In this document: positions 27,225 to 36,201 of the stretch, one piece after another
Position numbering within the stretch: position 1 is the first letter of the stretch
Layout: each line of letters starts with the position of its first letter
NCBI RefSeq assembly: GCF_003075415.1
Contig: NZ_QDAH01000014.1
Location: 33,480-97,479 of the forward strand
Reading direction: 5' to 3'
Length of the DNA: 64,000 nt
DNA from: Microvirga sp. KLBC 81
GTDB lineage: Bacteria; Pseudomonadota; Alphaproteobacteria; Rhizobiales; Beijerinckiaceae
Program-made: the position numbers and the translations under genes
Notes under the pieces: generated by a model
Databases searched by the model: none
Told to the model about the DNA's origin: nothing
The model's input: only the letters and a program-made list of their open reading frames with translations

Positions 27225-28314
27225 TTAGCCTGCAACGGATTGGTGGGCCTCAATGATCGTTCTGTCGAACGGCAGCACGGACTCGGTTCCGGTCTTCCGT
27301 GCGAGATCGACGAGATCAGCGACCGTGTCGTCAGGAAGACGAAGTCCCTCGCGACGGTTCTTGGCATCGTTCCGGGCTTCCAGTTCGCCCGGATAGACGA
27401 CCTCGTCGAAACCCTTGGCCAAGGGCACGGACTTCAACTCCGCAATGAGCTCTTCCATCCGGCCGTTGAACTCCTGCTGGGGCTGGAAGGCTTCGATGTT
27501 CATGACGATCATGAGATGCCCGACGCCGCCGGGATGCTCCGCCTGGTAGGGACCGGTCACCCCTTTGCCGAACTGGCTTCCGCTCAAAATGCCGGAGAGC
27601 ATGTCCATCATGACCGAGATGGCATACCCCTTGTGCTCGGCCATCGGGAGCGTGATGCCGCGCAGGGCCTCGACCGGATCGGTGGTCGGCTCCCCGTCCG
27701 CATTGATGGCCCAGCCTGTCGGAATGGAGAGGCCCTTCTGCCGGGCCAGATAGATCTTGCCCCGCGCCACGGCGGTGTTGGCGATGTCCAGAACCATGGG
27801 TGCGTGCCGGCCGGCCGGCGCAGCCCACGACCAGGGATTGGTTCCGACGGTCTTCTCCCGTCCGCCCCATGGCGCCATGGCGGGGCTGGAGTTGGTGGAG
27901 AGAAACGCCACGCAGCCCTCGGCGGCCGCCATCAGCGTGAAATACATGGCCGTGCCGAAATGGTTGGAGTTGCGGAGCGCCACAACGCCGACCCCATGGG
28001 CCTTTGCCCGGCGCATGGCATCGCGCATAGCGAGTGCCGTCAGCACCTGGCCCATCCCGTCCCGTCCCGTCCATCACCACGGCACCGGCGTCCGTGACGA
28101 ACTCAGGCTCGGCGACAGGTTTCACGACACCCGCTTTGAGGCGGGCCATATACCACGACGGGCGCATGACCCCGTGGGACTGATGTCCCCAGAGGTCGGC
28201 CTGGACGAGGGTGTCGGTAGCCAGCTTAGCATCCGCCTCTGACATGCCCGCGGATACATAAACGGCTGTCGCGAAATCGAGGAGACGGTCTGCTGAAACT
28301 GGGCTGTTGCTCAT
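27225..28314 (-). pseudogene. Ldh2-family malate/lactate-type dehydrogenase, frameshifted
   Basis: The N-terminal 75 codons (SADRLLDFATAVYVSAGMSEADA, GHQSHGVMRPSWYM) are in one frame from ATG 28314 and the rest (AHGVGVVALRNSNHFGTAMYF, WGGREKTVGTNPWSWAAPA, MAEHKGYAISVMMDML) in another. The switch is at 28056-28072, where the minus strand has three tandem ACGGG units; removing one G restores GTDGMGQVLTALAMRDAM. The family oxidises 2-hydroxy acids with NAD(P) and includes ComC sulfolactate, malate, and ureidoglycolate dehydrogenases. It heads the OtnI-ABM unit and could have supplied the dehydrogenation step. A repeat-slippage mutation or a sequencing error are both possible. Confidence 0.82.
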
Positions 28315-28399
28315 TTTTCGCTTCCTTTCAACTTTCATCCCGTATTGCGCGCTCCGGTGCGTAGCGCCGAAGCCGCGTCTTAACCTGCCACTGAGAGCA

Positions 28400-28657
28400 T
28401 CACGCTGAGGTCACTGTGCCTTCCGGGCCGCTCGCGCGACGACTCCGCAGGATCACCGGGATCAACACCAGCAGCGCGGCGATCACGAGCAGGGACAGTG
28501 CAATCGGATGGGTCAAGAAGACGCTGAGGTCACCTTGGCTGATCGTCAGCGCGCGACGGAACTGCTGCTCCGCCAAGGGACCGAGGATGAGACCGACGAC
28601 GCTAGGCGCAACCGGCACATCGAGCACGCGCATCCCAAAGCCGACGATGCCAATGCA
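28400..28657 (-). pseudogene. tctA: TctA tripartite tricarboxylate transporter permease, C-terminal stub
   Basis: About 85 codons match the extreme C-terminus of TctA-type permeases: GIVGFGMRVLDVPVAPSV, then GLILGPLAEQQFRRALTIS and HPIALSLLVIAALLVLIPVIL, ending at a normal stop. Similarity stops abruptly near 28655, where sequence belonging to a GntR gene on the other strand begins. The remaining ~400 residues are absent, so this is a deletion remnant. TctB and TctC partners are not in the window. Confidence 0.8.
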
Positions 28658-28659
28658 CT

Positions 28660-29571
28660 CAGCTCGCCAGCCAAATCGTTGAGCACATCCGGTCGGAAGG
28701 GCTTGGAGCGGGAGAGCGCCTCACCGAGCGGAAGCTTGCGGAGCTGTTTCGCGTGTCGCGGTCCCCGGTCAGGGGCGCACTGCGCCTCCTTGAGGAGGCT
28801 GGCATCGTACAGCCCAGTGAGCGCGGAGGATTCGTGATCGCCAAGCCCGACGGTGCGCTGCCTGCAGCTCTTGAGGCACCGTCATTCGATGACGACGAAC
28901 AGATCTACCTCCAGATCGCCGACGACAGGCTCAACGGCAGGCTTCCGGAGAGGATTACCGAGAATGAAATGCTGCGCCGATATGATCTCACCCGCGCCCG
29001 TCTTGCGCGGATCCTGCGGCGCATCACCAACGAGGGCTGGATCGAGCGTCTTCCCGGACACGGCTGGGCCTTTCTGCCGGTGTTGACGTCTCTCCAGGCC
29101 TACGAGGACAGCTACCGTTTTCGCCTCCTGATTGAGCCAGCAGCGATCCTAGAGCCTCGCTTCACATTGAACCGCCCTGCCCTGGAGCGTTGCAGAGAGC
29201 AGCAGCAGTGGCTCGTCGACGGGGGTATCTGGGAAGTATCGGATGCAAAGCTCTTCGAGCTGAACAGCGGCATGCACGAAGCCATCATCGAATGCTGCCA
29301 GAACAGCTTCTTTATTGACGCCCTGAGGCGGATCGACCGAGTACGACGACTGATCGACTACCGGCAAATGCTCGACCGCGATAGCGCCGTTGGCCGCTGC
29401 CGAGAGCATGTCCATCTGCTGGATCTGTTGCTCGCAGATAAAAGGGTTGAAGCATCCGAATTCATGAGACAGCACCTGACGGAGCTTAGCACGCTGAAGA
29501 CTGCCGCCCGGGACAAGCGGCAAGAACAGGCGACCGCAGATCTTCGCGGCAAGCGAGCCGCGGCAGAATAG
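28660..29571 (+). pseudogene. GntR/FCD regulator lacking its start
   Basis: In-frame coding starts mid-sequence with QLASQIVEHIRSEGLGAGER, LTERKLAELFRVSRSPVRGAL (complete GntR winged helix), then a second helix-turn-helix-like part and an FCD domain (YRFRLLIEPAAILEP) to the stop. No ATG, GTG or TTG is available upstream in this frame; the first one, GTG 28753, would cut the DNA-binding helix. The architecture equals that of the intact GntR protein at 22390-23319. The native start was removed by the deletion that also cut tctA. Confidence 0.75.
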
Positions 29572-29685
29572 TGGGATGCGGCGATCACACGCCCCATGGA
29601 ATTGGCAGCACAACTCCGCGCGCGCTCACCACGACAGGGTCGTTGCCACCGTTCGTTTCTCCAAGCATAGACCGCAGAGACTTTC

Positions 29686-30928
29686 ATGACTGATTTGCTC
29701 TCGCTTCCAAAGGATAGGATCCGTGTTCTCCTGCTTGAGGGCGTCAATGACAGCGCCGTCGATCTGCTGCGCGCGGCGGGTTACACAAACCTGACCTATC
29801 TCAAGACGGCTCTCGACGAAGATGAGTTGCGAGCCGCCATTCAGGGTGTGCATCTGCTCGGCATCCGCTCGCGGACGCAGCTGACCCAAGAGACCTTTGC
29901 AGCCGCGGACCGTCTCATTGCGGTCGGTTGCTTCAGCGTAGGCACAAACCAAGTAGATCTCGACGCGGCCCGATTGGCCGGCGTCCCCGTTCTCAATGCG
30001 CCCTTCTCCAACACCCGCAGCGTGGCCGAACTCACGCTGGGTGAGATCATCATGCTGTTCCGGCGTGTGTTCCCGAAATCGACCTCAGCCCATGCCGGTG
30101 GCTGGGACAAGTCGGCGACAGATAGTCATGAGGTTCGCGGCAAGACGCTCGGCATCGTAGGTTACGGCAACATTGGCTCTCAGCTCTCATATCTGGCCGA
30201 AGCTATGGGCATGAGGGTTATCTTCTACGATCACACCGACAAACTGCGGCACGGCAACACGGAACCGACTGCCAATCTTCAGGACCTGCTGAGCCAGAGT
30301 GATGTGGTGAGCCTGCACGTGCCCGAGACACCCGCTACCCATGGCATGATTGGTGCTGCCGAGATCGCTTCTATGAAGAAAGGCGCTTTTCTCATCAATA
30401 ACAGCCGCGGCACCGTGGCTGATCTCGAAGCACTCGCGGTGTCGCTGAAGAGCGGCCATCTGCGGGGAGCCGCGATCGACGTATTCCCTGTCGAGCCCGC
30501 CTCCAGCAAGGATGCTTTCCACTCGCCTCTTCAAGGGCTCGACAACGCATCCTCACCCCACCCCACACATCGGTGCCTCCACCCAAGAGGCTCAAGAGAG
30601 GATTGGGGAGGAAGTTGCCAAGAAGCTCATCGATTTCTCAGATGTCGGCTCAACGATCGGCGCTGTAAACTTTCCGCAGGTTCAACTGCCCCGCCGACCA
30701 GCGGGCACAAGACACATTCACATCCATCAGAATGTGCCTGGTATGCTGGGGCGCCTCAACCAAGTGTTCTCGCAACGAGGTCTCAACATCACGGCGCAGC
30801 ACTTGCAGACCGACAGCGAAGTCGGTTATGTGGTTATCGAGGCGGAAGGAGACCCCATGCAGAGCCGGAGAGCTCTTGAGGAGATCCGCTCTTTAGAGGG
30901 GACAATCCGGGCGCGGCTCCTGTACTAG
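29686..30928 (+). pseudogene. serA: D-3-phosphoglycerate dehydrogenase (SerA) paralogue, frameshifted
   Basis: From ATG 29686 the product matches SerA through the NAD domain (LGIVGYGNIGSQLSYLAEAMG) and catalytic segment to PLQGLDN near residue 285. The frame then changes: HIGASTQEAQERIGEEVAKK and the C-terminal ACT domain (IHIHQNVPGMLGRLNQVFSQ) are in another frame ending at 30928. At 30545-30567 the DNA shows one missing base and a duplicated CCCCA, together giving the shift. The intact protein would be about 413 residues, like E. coli SerA. SerA oxidises 3-phosphoglycerate for serine synthesis; a second functional copy elsewhere is expected. Confidence 0.85.
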
Positions 30929-31017
30929 AATCGTACAATGCTGTCTTGTCTCGACGGCATGCTGGTTTCTCCGGACTCTGCTTTTTTTGCTGAAACTCTT
31001 CAAGGGAATTCGGTCAC

Positions 31018-31950
31018 GTGAACCTGTTCGTCTTCGGATTGGGTTATACAGCGCGTAATTTCATCGCCCGCTATGGAGAGCGGATCACGCGGATTTGTGG
31101 AACGTCGCACTCACCGGATCAATCACGGCTTCTGGAGGGACCAGAAGTCATCGCATATCGCTTCAAGGATACTGGATACGATCTCCGCATTCTCGACGAG
31201 CTTGCGTCAGCCGATGCCCTCCTCGTCTCCATCCCACCTAACCTTGGTGCGGATCCTGTACTCGATTTCTTCACAGATGCGATCCGGTCAGCCCGCCGCC
31301 TGCGTTGGGTCGGATATCTTTCCACTGTTGACGTTTACGGTGATGCTCAAGGCTCGTGGGTAGACGAGAGTACAACGCCCGACCTTGATACGCCTCGATC
31401 CAGGCACCGCTTAGAAGCCGAGCAGCGATGGCTCCGGCTGGGGCAGCAAGCGCAATTTTCCGTCCAGATTTTTCGCCTCGCAAATGTTTATGGCCCCGGA
31501 CGCAACCCTCTTCGGCAACTCGCTGAAGGCCGTGCCAAACGGAGCGTGAAGTCGGGCCAGGTTTTGAACCGCATTCACGCGAGCGACGTCGCCCAGGTGC
31601 TGATGTCCTCGATGGAGCGCCCGAGCCGGAGTGCGATCTATAATGTGGCCGATGACGAGCCGACTCGGCCTGAAGAGGTCATCGCCTTCGCGGCTAGCCT
31701 GCTTGGGCGAGAGCCCCTCCCAGCGACTCCGTTCGCGGAAGGCCCGTTGCCCTCACCGGCTCGGTCGTTCTATCAGGGCAACAATCGAGTCCGGAACGTC
31801 CGTATCAAGACTGATCTCGGAGTGACGCTACTTTACCCTACGTACCGCGAAGGATTGAGGGCTCTCGTTGGAGATACGTCACAAACCTGCATGGAAGCTC
31901 TAGAGCATCGTGCGGAACCGAAGGTCCGCTCTCAACGATGCTCTCATTGA
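31018..31950 (+). CDS. NAD(P)-binding sugar epimerase/SDR-family protein
   Basis: A 310-residue atypical extended SDR. The dinucleotide motif is FGLGYTARNF at residues 5-14; YLSTVDVYGD and FRLANVYGPGRNPL correspond to active-site and substrate regions of nucleotide-sugar epimerases. The domain probably ends near YPTYREGLRALVGD; the last ~17 residues are translated from a family B palindromic repeat, so the natural stop seems to have been replaced. Start is GTG with a weak AAGGGA upstream. Substrate unknown; it resembles YeeZ-type oxidoreductases. Confidence 0.75.
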   Translation: MNLFVFGLGYTARNFIARYGERITRICGTSHSPDQSRLLEGPEVIAYRFKDTGYDLRILDELASADALLVSIPPNLGADPVLDFFTDAIRSARRLRWVGYLSTVDVYGDAQGSWVDESTTPDLDTPRSRHRLEAEQRWLRLGQQAQFSVQIFRLANVYGPGRNPLRQLAEGRAKRSVKSGQVLNRIHASDVAQVLMSSMERPSRSAIYNVADDEPTRPEEVIAFAASLLGREPLPATPFAEGPLPSPARSFYQGNNRVRNVRIKTDLGVTLLYPTYREGLRALVGDTSQTCMEALEHRAEPKVRSQRCSH

Positions 31951-32010
31951 AGGAGAAAGCATCGGATGGGTCCCAAAAGTGCAAATCCACTTTTCACGTC
32001 CGAGGCTGTA
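31902..32010. repeat. Family B + A palindromic repeat pair (locus 2)
   Basis: A degenerate B unit (AGAGCATCGTGCGGAACCG ... CGATGCTCT) overlaps the end of the epimerase frame, followed 20 bp on by an A unit (AGCATCGGATGGGTCCCAAAA ... is cut short here; core CCCAAAAGTGCAAATCCAC). Same order as locus 1. Confidence 0.8.
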
Positions 32011-32173
32011 GAGCGCCTTGGGTCCCGGTGAAGCATTTTTGCGGCTATCCCGTTTTTTGGAGCGGCGCCTCGTGAACGTCCGCTCATTGCCGCGCTCCTG
32101 AAGTTCAGCTGATTTCTGCTTGGTGCCAAAAGCGGTCCTTTGGTCATTATAACCGAAGCCGCTTGAAGGCAGA

Positions 32174-32986
32174 CTATGTTGCTTCCGTCCCAAGGCTTCG
32201 GGTGGGATAGCGGAGGGTTGGATCGAAGGGGTTGAGTTGCCGAGCAATCCCATCCGCTTCCTTCCGCAGCAACTCGACCACAAGCGGCAGACGGCCCCCC
32301 TCCAGCCGCTCCGACAAAGTCCCGATGCTCAGGGCGGCCACTGCACGCCCCTCCGGATCGAGGATCGGAACGCCCACTCCGGCCATTCCGGGGATGAGGC
32401 CTGTGTTGAGGCTGGCAAAGCCTGTCTTGCGGACATTCTGGATCTGCATCCGCAACCCAACCTCGTCGAAGCTCCCCCGGTCGAGCAGACGCGGGATGTT
32501 GAAGCGGATGACCGTTTCGCGCTCCTCCTCCGGCAGAAACGAAAGGATGGCGAGACTGCCCTGCCCGATACCGAGAGGCACCTTGCCGCCGATATCGCCC
32601 GTGAAGGTTCTGATCGGGAATGGACCCTCCACCCGGTCCAGGCAGACAGCGTCGAAACCGTTCCGAACCAGAAGAAAGACGCTATCGCTCAAGGTTGAGG
32701 ACAGACGCAGAAGCGCCGGTCGGGCCGTGCTGCGCAACCCACCTGCATGCGCGGCTCGCGCGGCCAGGACGAAGAAGTCGAGGGCCAGTCGGTACTTTCG
32801 GCTTGCTTCGACCTGCTCGACGAAGCCTTCAGCCATCAGGACCTTCAAGGCCCTATGGGCGCTCGGTTGGTTCATCCCGCTTACCCCGGCGATGTCGGTC
32901 AAGCGCATGCCTTGAGGGTTTCCGGCTCCAAGGACCTTGAGAAGAGCAAGAGCGCGCCGTGTCCCGGATATAGTATCTTCCGACAT
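32174..32986 (-). CDS. IclR-family transcriptional regulator
   Basis: A 270-residue regulator: N-terminal winged helix (RLTDIAGVSGMNQPSAHRALKVLMAEGFV) and C-terminal IclR effector domain (LSDSVFLLVRNGFDAVCLDRVEG, GVGVPILDPEGRAVAALSIG). It is divergent from the transporter/oxidase operon at 33166, with two matching palindromes in between, and so most likely controls that operon and itself. IclR regulators often sense aromatic or small organic acids. Confidence 0.9.
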   Translation of the reverse strand: MSEDTISGTRRALALLKVLGAGNPQGMRLTDIAGVSGMNQPSAHRALKVLMAEGFVEQVEASRKYRLALDFFVLAARAAHAGGLRSTARPALLRLSSTLSDSVFLLVRNGFDAVCLDRVEGPFPIRTFTGDIGGKVPLGIGQGSLAILSFLPEEERETVIRFNIPRLLDRGSFDEVGLRMQIQNVRKTGFASLNTGLIPGMAGVGVPILDPEGRAVAALSIGTLSERLEGGRLPLVVELLRKEADGIARQLNPFDPTLRYPTRSLGTEAT

Positions 32987-33018
32987 CGAAAATTCTTTTA
33001 CCTAATGGATCAAGCTTT

Positions 33019-33035
33019 CTTCCATTATACGGAAG
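33019..33035. promoter_or_regulatory. Palindromic operator candidate 1 (IclR)
   Basis: CTTCC-ATTATAC-GGAAG: 5-bp arms around the 7-bp core ATTATAC. The same core sits in a second palindrome 30 bp away centre to centre (about three helical turns), in the divergent gap next to an IclR gene. Confidence 0.6.
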
Positions 33036-33047
33036 AAAAGTCAAAAG

Positions 33048-33066
33048 AATTTCATTATACGAAATT
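33048..33066. promoter_or_regulatory. Palindromic operator candidate 2 (IclR)
   Basis: AATTTC-ATTATAC-GAAATT: 6-bp arms around the identical core ATTATAC. A TTGACT hexamer (33073-33078) that could be the -35 element of the operon promoter lies seven bases downstream. Confidence 0.6.
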
Positions 33067-33165
33067 AGCGCGTTGACTTGGCTCAGGGCATTGGCAGTGA
33101 TGTCGATCCGAGCCTCATGCTCACTCGGGCTGCGGCCTGATGCTTCGCAATGATCGGAGGACAAG

Positions 33166-34230
33166 ATGGCATTCCTGACGCTCGAAGGGGTTTCCAAGGA
33201 ATTCGGAACGTTCACGGCCGTTCGCGATGTCAGCCTGAAAATCGACAAGGGCGAATTTGTCTCGCTTCTTGGCCCCTCAGGCTGCGGGAAGACAACGACG
33301 TTGCAGATGATTGCCGGGCTCGTCGATCCGACACAGGGCTGGATTTCCCTCGACGGTCGCGACATTACCCATGAGAAGCCCAATCGCCGCGGCCTTGGCG
33401 TCGTCTTCCAGAGCTACGCCCTCTTTCCTCACATGACCGTTGCGCAGAACGTCGCCTTCGGCCTCGAAATGCGGCGCGTGCCGCAAGCGGAGCGCACCGA
33501 GCGCGTGCGCGAAGCGCTCTCGCTCGTCCAACTCTCTTCCTTCGCCGACCGCTATCCCCGCCAGCTCTCGGGTGGACAAAGACAGCGTGTCGCCATCGCC
33601 CGCGCCCTTGTGATCGCGCCACCCGTTCTCCTGCTGGACGAGCCCCTGTCCAACCTCGATGCCAAGCTGCGGGAAGAGATGCAGTTCGAGTTACGCCGGA
33701 TCCAGCGCAAGGTCGACACGACGACCATCATGGTCACGCACGATCAGGCCGAAGCGCTCTCTATCAGCGACCGCGTGGTCGTGATGGAAGGCGGACGCAT
33801 GACGCAGGTAGATGTCCCCTACCGGCTCTACGAGCAGCCCTCGAACGCGTTCATTTCGTCCTTCGTCGGCAAGACCAACCTTCTCGCCGGCACCTGGCGC
33901 CGCAACGGTACATCAAGCGCCGTGGATATCGGAGGCGTCCTGCTTGAGGCCGCAGCGGCGGATATCCCGGTCGCGGCACCCGTCACGCTCTCGATCCGCC
34001 CCGAGAAGATCCTGCTGCGCGAAGCGGGAACCGGCCGCCTCGATGGGCGTGTCGCCAGCCGCTTCTTCCTGGGCAGCCAATGGCTCTTTACCGTCGACAC
34101 ACCTATCGGGGTCATGACGGTCTCCGCGCCCAATCAGGGTGGGGAACCTCCCGAGGAGGGATCGCCAGTCGGTCTCGACTGGTCGGCCGCCAATCTCCGG
34201 GTCATCGCGGATACCGCCGCAGCGGCTTGA
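33166..34230 (+). CDS. ABC transporter ATPase, PotA-like
   Basis: A 354-residue ATPase: Walker A GPSGCGKTT, signature LSGGQRQRVAIARAL, Walker B LLLDEPLSNLDAKLREE, switch His in VTHDQAEAL, and a C-terminal TOBE domain (LSIRPEKILLRE). GGAGGA precedes the ATG. First gene of a seven-gene plus-strand operon with permeases ten bases downstream. The class imports polyamines, opines and related cations; the oxidase genes in the same operon point to an amine or opine ligand (inference). Confidence 0.92.
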   Translation: MAFLTLEGVSKEFGTFTAVRDVSLKIDKGEFVSLLGPSGCGKTTTLQMIAGLVDPTQGWISLDGRDITHEKPNRRGLGVVFQSYALFPHMTVAQNVAFGLEMRRVPQAERTERVREALSLVQLSSFADRYPRQLSGGQRQRVAIARALVIAPPVLLLDEPLSNLDAKLREEMQFELRRIQRKVDTTTIMVTHDQAEALSISDRVVVMEGGRMTQVDVPYRLYEQPSNAFISSFVGKTNLLAGTWRRNGTSSAVDIGGVLLEAAAADIPVAAPVTLSIRPEKILLREAGTGRLDGRVASRFFLGSQWLFTVDTPIGVMTVSAPNQGGEPPEEGSPVGLDWSAANLRVIADTAAAA

Positions 34231-34239
34231 GGAGCAGAA

Positions 34240-35100
34240 ATGACCGCACGCTCTTCCCACGTCCCCGTTCCATGGCTCCTTGCCGGCCCCGGAGCTCTTT
34301 TCTTCGTCGGACTGGTACTTCTACCGCTGGCGCTGACGGTCATTCTGTCGTTTCACGCCTATGATCATTCGAGCGGCATTCAGAACACCTTCACTCTGTC
34401 GCACTATGTCGCCGTCGTCACCGACGAGTACTACCTCAGCATCTTCTGGAGAACCTTGCGGATCGCTGCGCTGACCACGCTCATTTGCGCGGCCATAGGC
34501 GTTCCGGAGGCCTACATCCTGTCGCGCATGCGCGATCCGTGGCGCTCCATCTTCCTTCTCGTCATCATTGGTCCGCTGCTCGTCTCCGTCGTCGTCCGCA
34601 CCTTCGGGTGGAGCATGCTGCTCGGTTCGCAGGGGCTCGTGAACCAATCTCTCGAGCTGTTCGGATTTCCGGCGGCCAAGATCCTCTATACCGAGACGGC
34701 CATCGTCATCGCTCTCGTCCACGTCATGCTGCCGTTCATGGTCATTCCGGTGTGGACGGCACTGCAGAAGCTCGATCCTATGGTCGAGGCTGCCGCCTGG
34801 ACACTTGGCGCCTCGCGCTTCACGGCCCTTCGCCGGGTGGTCATGCCCCAGGTGACGCTCGGCATGCTCTCCGGCAGCCTCATCGTCTTCGGACTATCGG
34901 CGAGTGCCTTCGCCGTTCCGGCGCTCCTCGGCGGCCGCCGTCTCAAGATGGCGGCGACGCTGGTCTATGACGAGTATCTGCACGAGCTGAACTGGCCGCT
35001 CGGAGCAAGCATCGCAATCATCGTGCTTGTCGCAAACCTCTGCATCATGCTGGCTTACAACCGCATGGTTGAGACGCGCGCACGCCGGACACTGGGGTGA
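34240..35100 (+). CDS. ABC transporter permease, PotB-like
   Basis: A 286-residue inner-membrane permease with about six hydrophobic segments. The EAA loop is VEAAAWTLGASRFTALRRVVMPQV near residue 185. It overlaps the next permease gene by four bases if that gene uses its GTG start. Works with the following permease as a heterodimer. Confidence 0.92.
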   Translation: MTARSSHVPVPWLLAGPGALFFVGLVLLPLALTVILSFHAYDHSSGIQNTFTLSHYVAVVTDEYYLSIFWRTLRIAALTTLICAAIGVPEAYILSRMRDPWRSIFLLVIIGPLLVSVVVRTFGWSMLLGSQGLVNQSLELFGFPAAKILYTETAIVIALVHVMLPFMVIPVWTALQKLDPMVEAAAWTLGASRFTALRRVVMPQVTLGMLSGSLIVFGLSASAFAVPALLGGRRLKMAATLVYDEYLHELNWPLGASIAIIVLVANLCIMLAYNRMVETRARRTLG

Positions 35101-35900
35101 CCACCATGCAAAAGAACGGCCCCATCGCCCTCATCTTTCACACCCTCGTCCTGGTCTTCGTTCTGGCACCGCTCGTCATCATCTGCCTCGTCGCGTTCAC
35201 GCCCGAGAACACACTGAGCCTGCCGACGACAGGCTTGTCACTACGCTGGTTCAAGGCCGTCTTCGCGCATCCGGATTTCGTGACGTCCTTCTGGAACAGC
35301 ATCTGGCTGGCGATGCTCTCCGCCACACTGGCCGTCGCCCTCGCAGTGCCTGCGGGGCTCGCCATCAGCCGCTATGCTTTCCCAGGCCGGGATTTCCTGA
35401 ACGCCCTGTTCCTGTCGCCACTGATCATTCCCCATCTGGTGCTCGGCGTCGCCTTTCTCCGTCTCTTTGCTCTCCTCGGTGTCACGGGGAGCTTCGCGTG
35501 GCTTGTCGCAACGCACATCATCGTCGTGACACCCTATGTGCTGCGCCTCGTGCTGGCGGCGTTGTCGGGTCTGGACCGCAGCGCCGAGCAAGCCGCGCAA
35601 ACGCTCGGCGCGGGAGAATGGACCGCATTCCGCCGCATCACCGCCCCCATGATCCTTCCCGGCATCACGGGTGGGTGGCTGCTGGCTTTCATCAACAGCT
35701 TCGACGAACTGACCATGTCGATCTTCGTCACCTCACCTGCGACCGTGACGTTGCCGGTGCGCATGTACATGTACGCGACGGAATCCATCGATCCGATGAT
35801 GGCAGCGGTCTCGACCCTCATGATTGCCATCACCGCAGTCGCCATGCTGGTGCTGGACCGTGCCTTCGGGCTCGACCGCATCCTGGTCGGACAGCGCTGA
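35097..35900 (+). CDS. ABC transporter permease, PotC-like
   Basis: A permease of 264-267 residues with six hydrophobic segments; EAA loop SAEQAAQTLGAGEWTAFRRIT near residue 165. The GTG overlapping the previous stop (GTGA) is given; an ATG three codons later is equally likely. Partner of the preceding permease. Confidence 0.9.
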   Translation: MTTMQKNGPIALIFHTLVLVFVLAPLVIICLVAFTPENTLSLPTTGLSLRWFKAVFAHPDFVTSFWNSIWLAMLSATLAVALAVPAGLAISRYAFPGRDFLNALFLSPLIIPHLVLGVAFLRLFALLGVTGSFAWLVATHIIVVTPYVLRLVLAALSGLDRSAEQAAQTLGAGEWTAFRRITAPMILPGITGGWLLAFINSFDELTMSIFVTSPATVTLPVRMYMYATESIDPMMAAVSTLMIAITAVAMLVLDRAFGLDRILVGQR

Positions 35901-35910
35901 GGAAACGCAT

Positions 35911-36201
35911 ATGGCTCTTCTCAAACGCCTTGCCCGACAGGAACTGCCGACCGTCGCTTTCACCCTGAATGGCGAGGCCTGCTCCGGCCGCGCAGGCGAC
36001 ACGGTTCTGACTGCTGTTCTTACGCAAGTCGATTGCTTGCGCCTCAGCGATTTCTCGCACGAGCCGCGTGCCGGCTTCTGCCAGATGGGAGCCTGTCAGG
36101 ATTGCTGGATCCTGACGGCCGAAGGCAAGCGCATCCGCGCCTGCAACACGGTACTCGAAGCGGGGATGAACCTTCGAACCATCACGGAGCCCCAATCGTG
36201 A
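35911..36201 (+). CDS. Small [2Fe-2S] subunit, HcnA/opine-oxidase gamma-like
   Basis: A 96-residue plant-type ferredoxin-like protein. The cysteines are in FCQMGACQDCW (residues ~54-64) and RACNT about 12 residues later, the CX4CX2C...C pattern of HcnA and of the small subunits of proline/glycine/opine dehydrogenases. It would carry electrons within a three-subunit membrane-associated dehydrogenase with the next two gene products. Ten bases after the permease gene and overlapping the next gene by four (GTGA). Confidence 0.85.
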   Translation: MALLKRLARQELPTVAFTLNGEACSGRAGDTVLTAVLTQVDCLRLSDFSHEPRAGFCQMGACQDCWILTAEGKRIRACNTVLEAGMNLRTITEPQS

